Part shown: positions 51,854 through 59,538 of the stretch, piece by piece
Layout of the letters: every line of letters starts with the position of its first letter
Numbering within the stretch: the first letter of the stretch is position 1
Notes under the pieces: model-generated
Told to the model about the DNA's origin: nothing
What the model saw: only the letters and a program-made list of their open reading frames with translations
Database searches by the model: none
Position numbers and translations under genes: made by a program
Assembly: GCA_028688015.1 (NCBI GenBank)
Contig: JAQTZB010000007.1
Span: 1 to 64,000 of the forward strand
DNA length: 64,000 nt
Direction: 5' to 3'
Source: Elusimicrobiales bacterium
Lineage (GTDB): Bacteria; Elusimicrobiota; Elusimicrobia; Elusimicrobiales; UBA9959

Positions 51854-53134
51854 ATGAAAAACCTCTTAACAGAAGTGCTCAAGCATGAAGTCTACCCCGC
51901 GATGGGCTGCACCGAGCCCGTCGCCGTCGCTTTCGCCGCCGCAACGGCCGCCAAGCTGCTGAAAGGCCGCACCACCTCGGTGGTAATCAGGACCGACCCC
52001 GGCACCTACAAGAACGGCCTGGCCGTAGCCATTCCGAACACCAGCGGCCAGAAGGGCAACCTGCTCGCCGCCGCCGTGGGCGCCGTCACCCGCAAGCCGG
52101 AGCTGGGCGCCGAACTTTTCAAGGGCCTGCCGTACGCCCGCCTGAAAGAGGCCGCCGCCCTGGTCCGCGGCGGCCGCGCCCGGGTACAGGTGGATTATTC
52201 GAAGCGCGGCATCTACATCGCCGCCGAAGTTAAAGCGGGCGGGGACAAAGCGCTCTGCGTGCTGGAAGGCAGCCACAAGCAGGTCGCGCTCCTCAGGCAT
52301 AACGGCAAAACCCTCGTGAAGACCGGGGGCCCCGGAAAAAAGACCCGCCTGCCCTACAAAGAAGCCCTGAAGAAAGCTTCTTTCAAAGACCTTTTCCGCG
52401 CGGCCGACAAAGTCACCCCGGCGGAGCTGGCCTACCTGAAGAAGGGCGTAGAGATGAACCTCGCCGCTTCGCGCGAGGGCCTGAAGCTGAAGAAGGTGGG
52501 CTATTACGTGCAGGACCTGATAAAGAAAGGCTACCTGAAGCGCGACATTCTTTCCAACGCGAAGCTGACCGCCGCGGCCGCCGCCGACGCGCGCATGGCC
52601 GGCGCGCCGATACCTGTGATGTCCAGCGGGGAATCCGGCAACCAGGGCGTAGTCGCCGTGCTGGTACCCTGGCTGGTGGGCAAGGCCTTCGGCGTCCCGG
52701 AACGGCGCATCCTTAAGAGCATCGCGCTCTCCCACCTGGTCAACTCCTACATAAAGGTCTTCACGGGCGAGCTGGCCCCTATCTGCGGCTGCGCGGTGGC
52801 GGCCGGCGTGGGCGCCTCCGTGGCCATTGTCTGGCAGCGCTCGGGCCCCGACGCTAAAAAGATAGCGCTGGCCGTCAACACCGTCATCAGCGACATCGGC
52901 GGCATGATCTGCGACGGCGCCAAGAGCGGCTGTGCCCTGAAGGTGGCCTCTTCGGCGGACTCGGCCATCCGCGCCGCGTGGATGGCCTGCAACGGCGAAG
53001 GGATCACCGACGAGGAAGGCTTCGTGGGCCACTCCGCGGAAGCCACCATCAAGAACATCTCCCGCATCTCCAGCCTGGGCATGGAGAAAGTGGACCGCAT
53101 CATCCTGGATATCATGTCGGGGAAAAAACCGTGA
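51854..53134 (+). CDS. L-cysteine desulfidase-like protein (CyuA/YhaM, UPF0597)
   Basis: The 426-residue protein matches the UPF0597 family: HEVYPAMGCTEPVAVAFA (Cys19), VMSSGESGNQGVVAV, PICGCAVAAGVGAS and GGMICDGAKSGCALKV. The spaced cysteines bind a 4Fe-4S cluster in the family, whose members break cysteine to pyruvate, ammonia and sulfide, or act on serine. It fits the amino-acid-degrading theme. It is coupled to the next gene through GTGA. Confidence 0.9.
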   Translation: MKNLLTEVLKHEVYPAMGCTEPVAVAFAAATAAKLLKGRTTSVVIRTDPGTYKNGLAVAIPNTSGQKGNLLAAAVGAVTRKPELGAELFKGLPYARLKEAAALVRGGRARVQVDYSKRGIYIAAEVKAGGDKALCVLEGSHKQVALLRHNGKTLVKTGGPGKKTRLPYKEALKKASFKDLFRAADKVTPAELAYLKKGVEMNLAASREGLKLKKVGYYVQDLIKKGYLKRDILSNAKLTAAAAADARMAGAPIPVMSSGESGNQGVVAVLVPWLVGKAFGVPERRILKSIALSHLVNSYIKVFTGELAPICGCAVAAGVGASVAIVWQRSGPDAKKIALAVNTVISDIGGMICDGAKSGCALKVASSADSAIRAAWMACNGEGITDEEGFVGHSAEATIKNISRISSLGMEKVDRIILDIMSGKKP

Positions 53135-53880
53135 GCCAGTACGCCGCCCTTCTGAAAGACCCCCTGGCGGAGCTCCTCGCGCCGGCGGCCTTCCTGGCCG
53201 GCCGGCCGGGCGCTACCAGGGACTCGGCGCAGTTCTTCCTGCGCGCCAACCCCGGCTTCCTGGGCCGGAACCTGCCGCTGGAGGCCGCTCGCGAGCTGTC
53301 CGAAGCAGCGGGGCTGGCCGGCTTCGGGACCCTGCTGGTCCCCGAGGCTGAACTCCCCGCCCTGCCCACTCCCATGCCGGCCGAAAAGATCGAAGTTAAA
53401 GGGAACGGTTTCTCGGCCAAGCTCCCCGGAGCCGTTATTTTCATCCCTTACGATTCCGTTACCGTTATAGCCGCCGCCGCCTGGGACGCCGAAGCCCTGC
53501 CCGACACCGTGCAGGCGCTCAAGCCCGGCCTGTTCGCCAAAATAGCCGCCCTCGCCGGGGCGCCGCTGCCGCCGGTGCCAGCCGCGCCGAAGGAGACTTT
53601 TTTCCGCGCCGACGTCATCGGCGGAGAGGAGGTCCTCCGCGTAACGCTTAAGCCCGAGGCCCTTGATTTCTCGCCGCTAGGCCCGGCCCGCTCTCCGTCC
53701 AGCCTTATAAACTTCCGGCTCCTGCTGGACACGCTCGCCACCCCGTGCTTCGGGGCCGTCAAGAACGGCTTCCTCCCCGCCTTCCTCGCCAGCGCCCCGC
53801 TGGCCCCCCATAAAGTCGCCTCCCCCGAAGCCGCCGACCTCGCCCTCTCCCGCCTCCTTCTCCTCTCCTCCCCCAAATAA
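53131..53880 (+). CDS. Unknown protein coupled to cysteine desulfidase
   Basis: The 249-residue protein starts at a GTG overlapping the desulfidase stop. It is alanine- and leucine-rich, with no signal peptide, no clear membrane segment and no motif I recognise (ATRDSAQFFLRANPGFLGRNLPLEAARELSEAAG). The tight coupling suggests a role in cysteine or sulfur use. Its end lies about 20 bases before repeat copy B. Confidence 0.65.
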   Translation: MSQYAALLKDPLAELLAPAAFLAGRPGATRDSAQFFLRANPGFLGRNLPLEAARELSEAAGLAGFGTLLVPEAELPALPTPMPAEKIEVKGNGFSAKLPGAVIFIPYDSVTVIAAAAWDAEALPDTVQALKPGLFAKIAALAGAPLPPVPAAPKETFFRADVIGGEEVLRVTLKPEALDFSPLGPARSPSSLINFRLLLDTLATPCFGAVKNGFLPAFLASAPLAPHKVASPEAADLALSRLLLLSSPK

Positions 53881-53902
53881 CCGTGTAAGGAGAGGTAGGG
53901 CC

Positions 53903-54308
53903 CGCGAGATGCCCAGTCGGGGCCAGCAGGTGAGGGGCCCCGTGCTCCTGGCAGAAGGGAACCGTTGCGCGGTTCCCCCCGCCCTTGGGAAATTAAGGGC
54001 GGGGCCCCCTTCCCCAAAGTCGCACGGAACCCCTCCCCTGCCGTCCCCTCCGTATATTTGTCAGTCCTATCCAAGCGAGCCACCAGCGGAGACCGCAGGG
54101 GGTAGGGTTAGCAAAACCCTCATGAGCCCGACGCTTGCGTAAGCGCGGAGGGCGAATGCGGAGTGAGCGCACGGTGTGCGCGAACGCGTTTTGCGTTCCT
54201 ACCCCCTGCGGTAGGCCGCTCACCACGAGCGCCCCCGCGTACCCGGAGAAGGCATACCCTCGCCGTCCCCCCTCGCGGTAGGCCGCCAACATAACGAGCG
54301 CCCCTTAG
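53903..54308. repeat. Structured intergenic repeat, copy B (composite)
   Basis: This gap of 503 bases holds no convincing gene. Left module (53927-54052) has a long imperfect outer stem (CAGGTGAGGG... with CCCTCCCCTG), inner hairpins GGGAACCG-TTGCG-CGGTTCCC and GCCCTT/AAGGGC. Then comes a TGTCAGTCCTATCC box. Right module (54092-54212) has a perfect 15-bp outer stem ACCGCAGGGGGTAGG / CCTACCCCCTGCGGT and inner hairpins CGCTT-GCGT-AAGCG and GCGCAC-GGT-GTGCGC. A 29-base piece at 54237-54265 is identical to the right arm of module A2 in copy A, and a second tail (GGTAGGCCGCC) follows. Confidence 0.85.
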
Positions 54309-54370
54309 TTCCTGCCCTCTCGGCTGCAACACCCAGCTAATTGGCGCTTGTAGCGGTGGAGGCATTAAAT

Positions 54371-54376
54371 TATAAT
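54371..54376 (+). promoter_or_regulatory. -10 element 7 bases before the GH57 start
   Basis: A perfect TATAAT lies so close to ATG 54384 that transcription would start at or near the start codon. CTTGTA 18 bases upstream is a weak -35. Confidence 0.5.
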
Positions 54377-54383
54377 TTGAGTA

Positions 54384-56834
54384 ATGGAAAAGCAACACGG
54401 GAACCACTACAAATTCTTCGCGCTGCACGCGCATTTCTACCAGCCCCCGCGCGAGAACCCCTGGACCGGCCGCATAGACCCCCAGCCCTCCGCCTGGCCT
54501 TACCACAACTGGAACTCACGCATCGCCCGCGAATGCTACCTCCCCAACGCCTGCGCCCGCATCAACGACGCCTCCGGCCACGTGCTGGAGCTGGCCAACA
54601 ACTACCTGCACATGAACTTCAACTTCGGGCCCACGCTGTTCTCCTGGCTCGAAAAGAATTACCCCTTCTACTACGCCAAGATCCTCCAGGCCGCTCGCGA
54701 GAGCCGCGAGAAGACCGGGCATTCCAACGCCATCGCCCAGGCCTACAACCATCTCATCATGCCGCTGGCGCCGTTCCCGGACCAGCTCACGCAGGCCCTG
54801 TGGGGCATAAAAGATTTCGAGCACCGCTTCGGCTTCAAGCCCGAAGCGATGTGGCTGCCGGAGACCGCCGCCTCCGACGACACCCTGAGGCTGCTGGTGG
54901 ACCTGGGCCTGAAATACGTCATCCTTTCCCCCTACCAGGCCGACAAGATCAGGGAGGGCGCCGGCGAGTGGGCGGACGCCTCCCGCGGCGATTTCGACAC
55001 CACCGTGCCCTACGCCTGGCACGACACCCTCCCCGACGGCACCAAGGCCAAGGGCCGCTCCCTCGCCGTGTTCTTCTACGACGGCCCGCTGTCCAAGGCG
55101 GCCGCCTTCGAAGGCCTCACCCGCGACTCGGTCGCTTTCGCCGACAGGGTAGAGGCCTGCTACCGCCCCGACGCCGGCAGGCCGCAGCTGGTCAGCATGG
55201 CCGTGGACGGCGAGACCTTCGGCCATCACCACAAGTTTTCGGACATGACGCTGGCCCACGCCTTCCTGCACGAGCTCGGCAAGCGCGGCATCCGGCCCGT
55301 CAATTTCGGACAGTATCTGGAGCTCAACCCGCCCCGGCACGAAGTGACCGTCAAGCGGGGGCCCGACGGGGAAGGCACGGCCTGGAGCTGCGCGCACGGC
55401 GTGCGCCGCTGGAAAGGCGGCTGCGACTGCGGCGGCGAGGGCGGCTCGCTGAACTGGCGGCTGCCCTTCAGGGCCGCCCTGAACGCCCTGCGCGAGTCCG
55501 CGGGCAACGTCTACGCCTCCGAGGGCGCCAAGTTCTTCCGCGCTCCGTGGGAGGCCCGCAATGATTACGCCGCCCTGCTGCTCGACCGCTCCCCGGCGGC
55601 CGAGGACGCCTTCTTCGAGCGCCACTCCCCGCGCAAGCTGGGCAAAGGCGAAAGGGCCAGGGCCCTGGAACTACTGGAGCTGCAGAAGCACGCCATGTTC
55701 ATGTTCACCAGCTGCGGCTGGTTCTTCGCCGACATCTCGCGCATAGAGGCGGTGCAGAATCTGCGCTACGCCGCGCGCGTGTCAGAGACGCTGCGCGACC
55801 TGGGCTTCGAGAACGCCGACCGCCACTTTCTTTCCCTGCTGGAGATGGCCCGCTCCAACTATCCCGACCACGAGAACGGCCTCAAGATCTACCAGCGGCT
55901 GCTCGCCGAGAACGCCCTGGCCCGCCAGAAGGCGGCCGCTCTGATCATCGCCGACGCCATGCTGGGAGTCGAGGAGAGCCGCGCCGGTGAGGCCGTGACC
56001 ACGGAAGAGCGGACCAACCGCGGCGGGGTGCTGTGCCTGCGCGGCAAGGTCCTCACGCCCGGGCCCGACGGCGAGTCCCCGCTGCCCTTCTGCTACCTGC
56101 GCCGCGACGCCGAGTTCCCGACGCTGTTCTTCCCCCCGCCAGGCGCGTCCGGGCGGCTCAAGGAACTGTTCGCCTCCCTCGAGCCCGCGGCCCTGCAGGC
56201 GGCCCTGGAGGCGGAGCCCGGCTTCGCCCGCGTCACCTTCGAGGATTTCTCCTGGGAAGAGAAGACCCTCTACGCCTGGATCCTGGCCGACGCCGCCAGG
56301 CACAGCCACGCAGGCTCCATCTTCAAGATCCTGGAGGACTACCTCTACCTGCTCGCCCGCCTGCCCGGCAGGACGTCCTCGTCCTGGGCGCCGCTGCGCT
56401 CGCAGGCGGCGGCGTACGCCCGCCAGGCGGCCGAGATAGTGTTCACCCGCGCCCAGCGCTCTCCCGGCACGGCGGAACTGGCCAAACTGGCCGCGCTGGC
56501 CGCCCGGCTCAAGGCGGCCGGCCTGGAGGCCGGCTTCGACCCGGCCCCGGAAGAGTCCGCTGCGCTGGCCGCCAAGATCGCCTCCCCCGCGCTGGCCGCC
56601 CCGTCGGCCGCGACGCTGGCCCCGCTGCTGAACCTGCTGAGGGCGGCCAGGGACCTGGGCGCCCACGACCTGCTGTTCCACCTGCAGAACTACCTGGCGG
56701 CGCTGTTCCCCGCCGCCGCCGCGGCCAAACTGCCGCCCGAGGCGGCCGCGCAGCTCAAGGAGCTCTACGCCCTCTCCGGCATCATCATAGAGCGCTTCAA
56801 CAGCCGCCTCGAAGAACTGGCCGCCGCGAACTAG
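54384..56834 (+). CDS. GH57 glycoside hydrolase with DUF3536
   Basis: The 816-residue protein begins ALHAHFYQPPRENPWTG, a GH57-like entry, and has MWLPETAASDD with Glu160 as likely nucleophile and AVDGETFGHHHKF with Asp275. Residues from about 370 on match DUF3536, the C-terminal part of this GH57 branch. The family is linked to alpha-glucan metabolism, but its reaction is not settled. No signal peptide is visible, so it is cytosolic. It faces a GH57 branching enzyme and DUF4912 protein, which supports a shared glycogen role. Confidence 0.88.
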   Translation: MEKQHGNHYKFFALHAHFYQPPRENPWTGRIDPQPSAWPYHNWNSRIARECYLPNACARINDASGHVLELANNYLHMNFNFGPTLFSWLEKNYPFYYAKILQAARESREKTGHSNAIAQAYNHLIMPLAPFPDQLTQALWGIKDFEHRFGFKPEAMWLPETAASDDTLRLLVDLGLKYVILSPYQADKIREGAGEWADASRGDFDTTVPYAWHDTLPDGTKAKGRSLAVFFYDGPLSKAAAFEGLTRDSVAFADRVEACYRPDAGRPQLVSMAVDGETFGHHHKFSDMTLAHAFLHELGKRGIRPVNFGQYLELNPPRHEVTVKRGPDGEGTAWSCAHGVRRWKGGCDCGGEGGSLNWRLPFRAALNALRESAGNVYASEGAKFFRAPWEARNDYAALLLDRSPAAEDAFFERHSPRKLGKGERARALELLELQKHAMFMFTSCGWFFADISRIEAVQNLRYAARVSETLRDLGFENADRHFLSLLEMARSNYPDHENGLKIYQRLLAENALARQKAAALIIADAMLGVEESRAGEAVTTEERTNRGGVLCLRGKVLTPGPDGESPLPFCYLRRDAEFPTLFFPPPGASGRLKELFASLEPAALQAALEAEPGFARVTFEDFSWEEKTLYAWILADAARHSHAGSIFKILEDYLYLLARLPGRTSSSWAPLRSQAAAYARQAAEIVFTRAQRSPGTAELAKLAALAARLKAAGLEAGFDPAPEESAALAAKIASPALAAPSAATLAPLLNLLRAARDLGAHDLLFHLQNYLAALFPAAAAAKLPPEAAAQLKELYALSGIIIERFNSRLEELAAAN

Positions 56835-56846
56835 CGACCGGCAAAT

Positions 56847-56880
56847 AAAAAAACCGCGGCCGGCCGGCCGCGGTTTTTTT
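56847..56880. terminator. Bidirectional intrinsic terminator
   Basis: The stem AACCGCGGCCGG / CCGGCCGCGGTT is a near-perfect palindrome flanked by A7 and T7, between the two convergent GH57 genes. Confidence 0.92.
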
Positions 56881-56893
56881 GCGCCCGTCGCCG

Positions 56894-58513
56894 CTAGCTG
56901 CGGGCGGCCTTTTCCATCTCCTCCGTCGAGAAGACCCGGTAATCCATCTCCGGGAAGATGTTGTCGCGCCACTCCAGGTCCTTGAGCCAGCCTTCCTCGA
57001 GGCGGTTGCCCACGATCTGCTCGTAGAGGCCGTTGAAGCGGTGCGTGTGCGCCACGAAGCGCTTGGTGGAATAACTCTTGGCGGTGCCCACCGTCATCAG
57101 GAAAGCCCAGTCGGAAGACATGCCCAGCACCACTTCGCGCGCGCACTGGTTGAGCGCGCGTAGCAGCGTGCCCTCGGCGTGCGGGAACTTGTTGGCCAGC
57201 TCCACCATGCGCTCCACCTGCTTGTGCAGGTGGCGGTACATCCAGTCGTTGGTGCCGTTGAGCCAGACCTCGTTGTAGCCCTTGTCGCCCCAGGTGGACA
57301 TGGAAGGCTGCACCACCTGGTTGTCGGGGTGCATGGAGAGGTACTCGCTCGGCGTGACCATCTTCACGGTCTTCTGGTCGTGGTGGAGCTTCTTGAACAG
57401 GAACTCCAGGAAGTCCGTGCCCTCGTACCACCAGTGGCCGTACAGCTCGGCGTCGTACATCGACACCACTATCGGCTTCTTGCCGAGGAAATGCTCCAGG
57501 TGCTCTATCTGCCGCTCGCGGTTGAACATGAAGTTGCCGGCGTGGCTGGCGGCCATCTCCCGGGCTTCCTGCGGGTTATAAGGCGCTTTTTCGTTGAGCC
57601 CCACCTTGCCCGTGATCTTGCAGTACTTCATGCCGATATTGCGGCGCACGCCGTCCTGGTGCAGGTACGGCTTGATATAGTCGTATTCCAGGTCGTAACC
57701 CAGGTCGCGGTAGAACTCGCGGTAGCGGTGGTCGCCCGGGTAGCCGGTCTCGGCGCTCCATACCTGCTGGGCGCTCTCCATGTCGCGGCCGAAGGCGGCC
57801 ACGCCGGAGGGGCAGTACACCGGCGCGTACACCCCGTAACGCGGGCGCGGGCTGCCGTAAATGATGCCGTGCGTCTCGAGGAAGAAATAGCGGATGCCCT
57901 GCGCCCGCAGGAACACGTCGTCGCCGGGATTGTAGGCGCATTCAGCGAGCCAGATGCCCCGGGGGCCCCGGCCGAAATGCTTGCGGTAATTGTCGGCGGC
58001 CAGCTTGATCTGGGCGTGGACAGCCTCTTTGCGCAGCTCCAGCGGCAGGAAACCGTGGGTGGCGCCGCAGGTGATGATCTCCAGCTTGCCCATGTCCTGG
58101 AACTTCTTGAACCCGTCGAGGATGCGGCCGTGGTAGTAATCCTCGTAGAGTTCCCGGATGCGGCGGAACTTGGTCTCGTACATCTTGGCCACTTCGTAGA
58201 AGCCGGTGTTGCGGGTGCGCACCACTTCCTTCTCCGCGAGCTCGAGCCGCAGGCTGTAGTAGCGGCGGAAGCGCTCGCGCAGCAGGTCGTCGGCCATCAT
58301 GTTGCACAGGGGCGGCGTGATGGACATCGTGACGCGGAAATCCGTGCCTTCGGCGGTCAGCTTCTCGTAGATATCGAGCAGCGGCAGGTAGGTTTCGCAC
58401 ATCGCCTCGAAGAACCAGTCCTCTTCGAGGAAGTCCTCGTACTCCGGGTGGCGTATGAACGGCAGGTGCGCGTGAAGAACTAAAGCGAGGTAGCCTTTTT
58501 CGTTATTTGCCAT
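56894..58513 (-). CDS. GH57 1,4-alpha-glucan branching enzyme (DUF1957)
   Basis: The 539-residue protein opens with LALVLHAHLPFIRHPE, the GH57 branching-enzyme N-terminus. Glu191 in IWLAECAYNPG is the nucleophile and Asp354 in VSMYDAELYGHWWYEG the acid/base. The C-terminal domain (DUF1957) follows, with WGDKGYNEVWLNGTNDW. It makes alpha-1,6 branches in glycogen. Length fits the bacterial and archaeal enzymes. It overlaps the DUF4912 gene by 11 bases, so the two are coupled. Confidence 0.92.
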   Translation of the reverse strand: MANNEKGYLALVLHAHLPFIRHPEYEDFLEEDWFFEAMCETYLPLLDIYEKLTAEGTDFRVTMSITPPLCNMMADDLLRERFRRYYSLRLELAEKEVVRTRNTGFYEVAKMYETKFRRIRELYEDYYHGRILDGFKKFQDMGKLEIITCGATHGFLPLELRKEAVHAQIKLAADNYRKHFGRGPRGIWLAECAYNPGDDVFLRAQGIRYFFLETHGIIYGSPRPRYGVYAPVYCPSGVAAFGRDMESAQQVWSAETGYPGDHRYREFYRDLGYDLEYDYIKPYLHQDGVRRNIGMKYCKITGKVGLNEKAPYNPQEAREMAASHAGNFMFNRERQIEHLEHFLGKKPIVVSMYDAELYGHWWYEGTDFLEFLFKKLHHDQKTVKMVTPSEYLSMHPDNQVVQPSMSTWGDKGYNEVWLNGTNDWMYRHLHKQVERMVELANKFPHAEGTLLRALNQCAREVVLGMSSDWAFLMTVGTAKSYSTKRFVAHTHRFNGLYEQIVGNRLEEGWLKDLEWRDNIFPEMDYRVFSTEEMEKAARS

Positions 58514-59372
58514 CTGTGGTCGTGGTCCTGGTGACCTTTATGTCGATCTCCCTGGAATCTGTCTCGTCCTTGGACATGGCCTTCACGGGCAGGTCCACCA
58601 GACCGTCGGGCAGCGCGAAGCGCATGGAGAAGGTACCGTCCGGGTTCAGGTTGACCTTGCGGCCGGAAACGGTCACGAAGGCGTCAGGCTCGGTAGCCCC
58701 GTACAGGATCAGTTCGCAGTCGGCGACCAGCCAGAACTTCTTGTTGGCCAGCTCGGGCTTCTGCAGGTTCTGCGAGCTCATGGACGAAACGCCCCACGAG
58801 GAGGCGCGGGAGAACACGGCGCGCAGCATCTCCCAGCGCTGGGCCAGGCTCTTGGCGACCTCGCCCGAGCCCTTGCCGATGTATTCCACGCCCGAGAGCT
58901 GCAGCAGCTTGTCGAAATCCGCGGTAACGGCCATCCACTTCTCGTCGGTCACGTCGGAGACGCGGCCGCCCGGCAGGTTGACGGTATTGGTCTTAACTAT
59001 GCCGACAAAGGTGCCGTCGGGCAGCACCAGCCCGACCTCGCAGCAGTAGGCGCGGCCGGCTTCCTGCACGTTGACGTACCAGCTCTTGGCCTCGAACATC
59101 ACCGGAATGTCGAAATAGCGGGCGGAGCCGTCGCCGTCGGCGGAACTGACGTCGTAAACCCTTATGACCGGGCGGCCTTTCTGGAACAGGTCCTCCCCGT
59201 GGGTCTTGCACAGGTTCTTCCTGGAATTCTCGGTTATCTCCCAGTAGATGAACATCCAGTTCGGGTCGCGCGGCAGCAGGGCCGCTTCCGTAGTGCCGTA
59301 ACCCTCGGGAAGCGCCTTGTGTTCTGCCTCAGGCGCGGTATTGTTTTTCTTTATTTGCCCAGACGAAGTCAT
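58503..59372 (-). CDS. DUF4912 protein
   Basis: The 289-residue protein has a DUF4912 core (LLPRDPNWMFIYWEITENSR, then VIRVYDVSS, YFDIPV and YCCEVGLV). A second, beta-rich half ends with a sugar-binding-like region (FVTVSGRKVNLNPDGTFSMRFALPDG). DUF4912 proteins occur beside GH57 glycogen enzymes in many anaerobes and may bind glucan. It is the first gene of the pair, with AAGGAGA before the ATG. Confidence 0.87.
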   Translation of the reverse strand: MTSSGQIKKNNTAPEAEHKALPEGYGTTEAALLPRDPNWMFIYWEITENSRKNLCKTHGEDLFQKGRPVIRVYDVSSADGDGSARYFDIPVMFEAKSWYVNVQEAGRAYCCEVGLVLPDGTFVGIVKTNTVNLPGGRVSDVTDEKWMAVTADFDKLLQLSGVEYIGKGSGEVAKSLAQRWEMLRAVFSRASSWGVSSMSSQNLQKPELANKKFWLVADCELILYGATEPDAFVTVSGRKVNLNPDGTFSMRFALPDGLVDLPVKAMSKDETDSREIDIKVTRTTTTDGK

Positions 59373-59499
59373 CTCAGTCTCCTTGCGGATATACGATGTT
59401 CAACCGGGGAGCGGCCGGTTACGTGAAAATATAACGATGCCAAATCCCCCCTACCCTACTGCGAATTAGTATAGCATATTTAGCCCTCTTCCCCAAATG
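59373..59499 (-). promoter_or_regulatory. Promoter and leader of the DUF4912-GH57 operon
   Basis: On the minus strand TATACT near 59468-59473 and a T-rich TTATATT near 59430 are -10 candidates. A leader hairpin AACCGG-CCGCTCC-CCGGTT (59401-59419) lies before the AAGGAGA ribosome site. No riboswitch was recognised. Confidence 0.4.
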
Positions 59500-59526
59500 A
59501 AAAAGCCCGGTTTTACCGGGCTTTTT
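59500..59526. terminator. Intrinsic terminator
   Basis: AAAAAGCCCGG-TTTTA-CCGGGCTTTTT ends the minus-strand PLD-like gene. Confidence 0.88.
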
Positions 59527-59538
59527 CCGCGTGCGGCG

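Noticed and set aside
54092..54212. Repeat module as a tRNA or tRNA-like cloverleaf
   Set aside because: Several hairpins within an outer stem recall a cloverleaf, but there is no T-loop consensus, anticodon arm or acceptor end, and the outer stem is far too long.
53993..54292. Short open frames in the repeats with a shared peptide (RKRRAHEGFANPTPCGLRW)
   Set aside because: The peptide recurs in copies B (53993-54292, minus) and C (61892-62179, minus), but copy A reads a similar piece in another frame. The conserved feature is base pairing, not the reading frame, and there are no ribosome sites.
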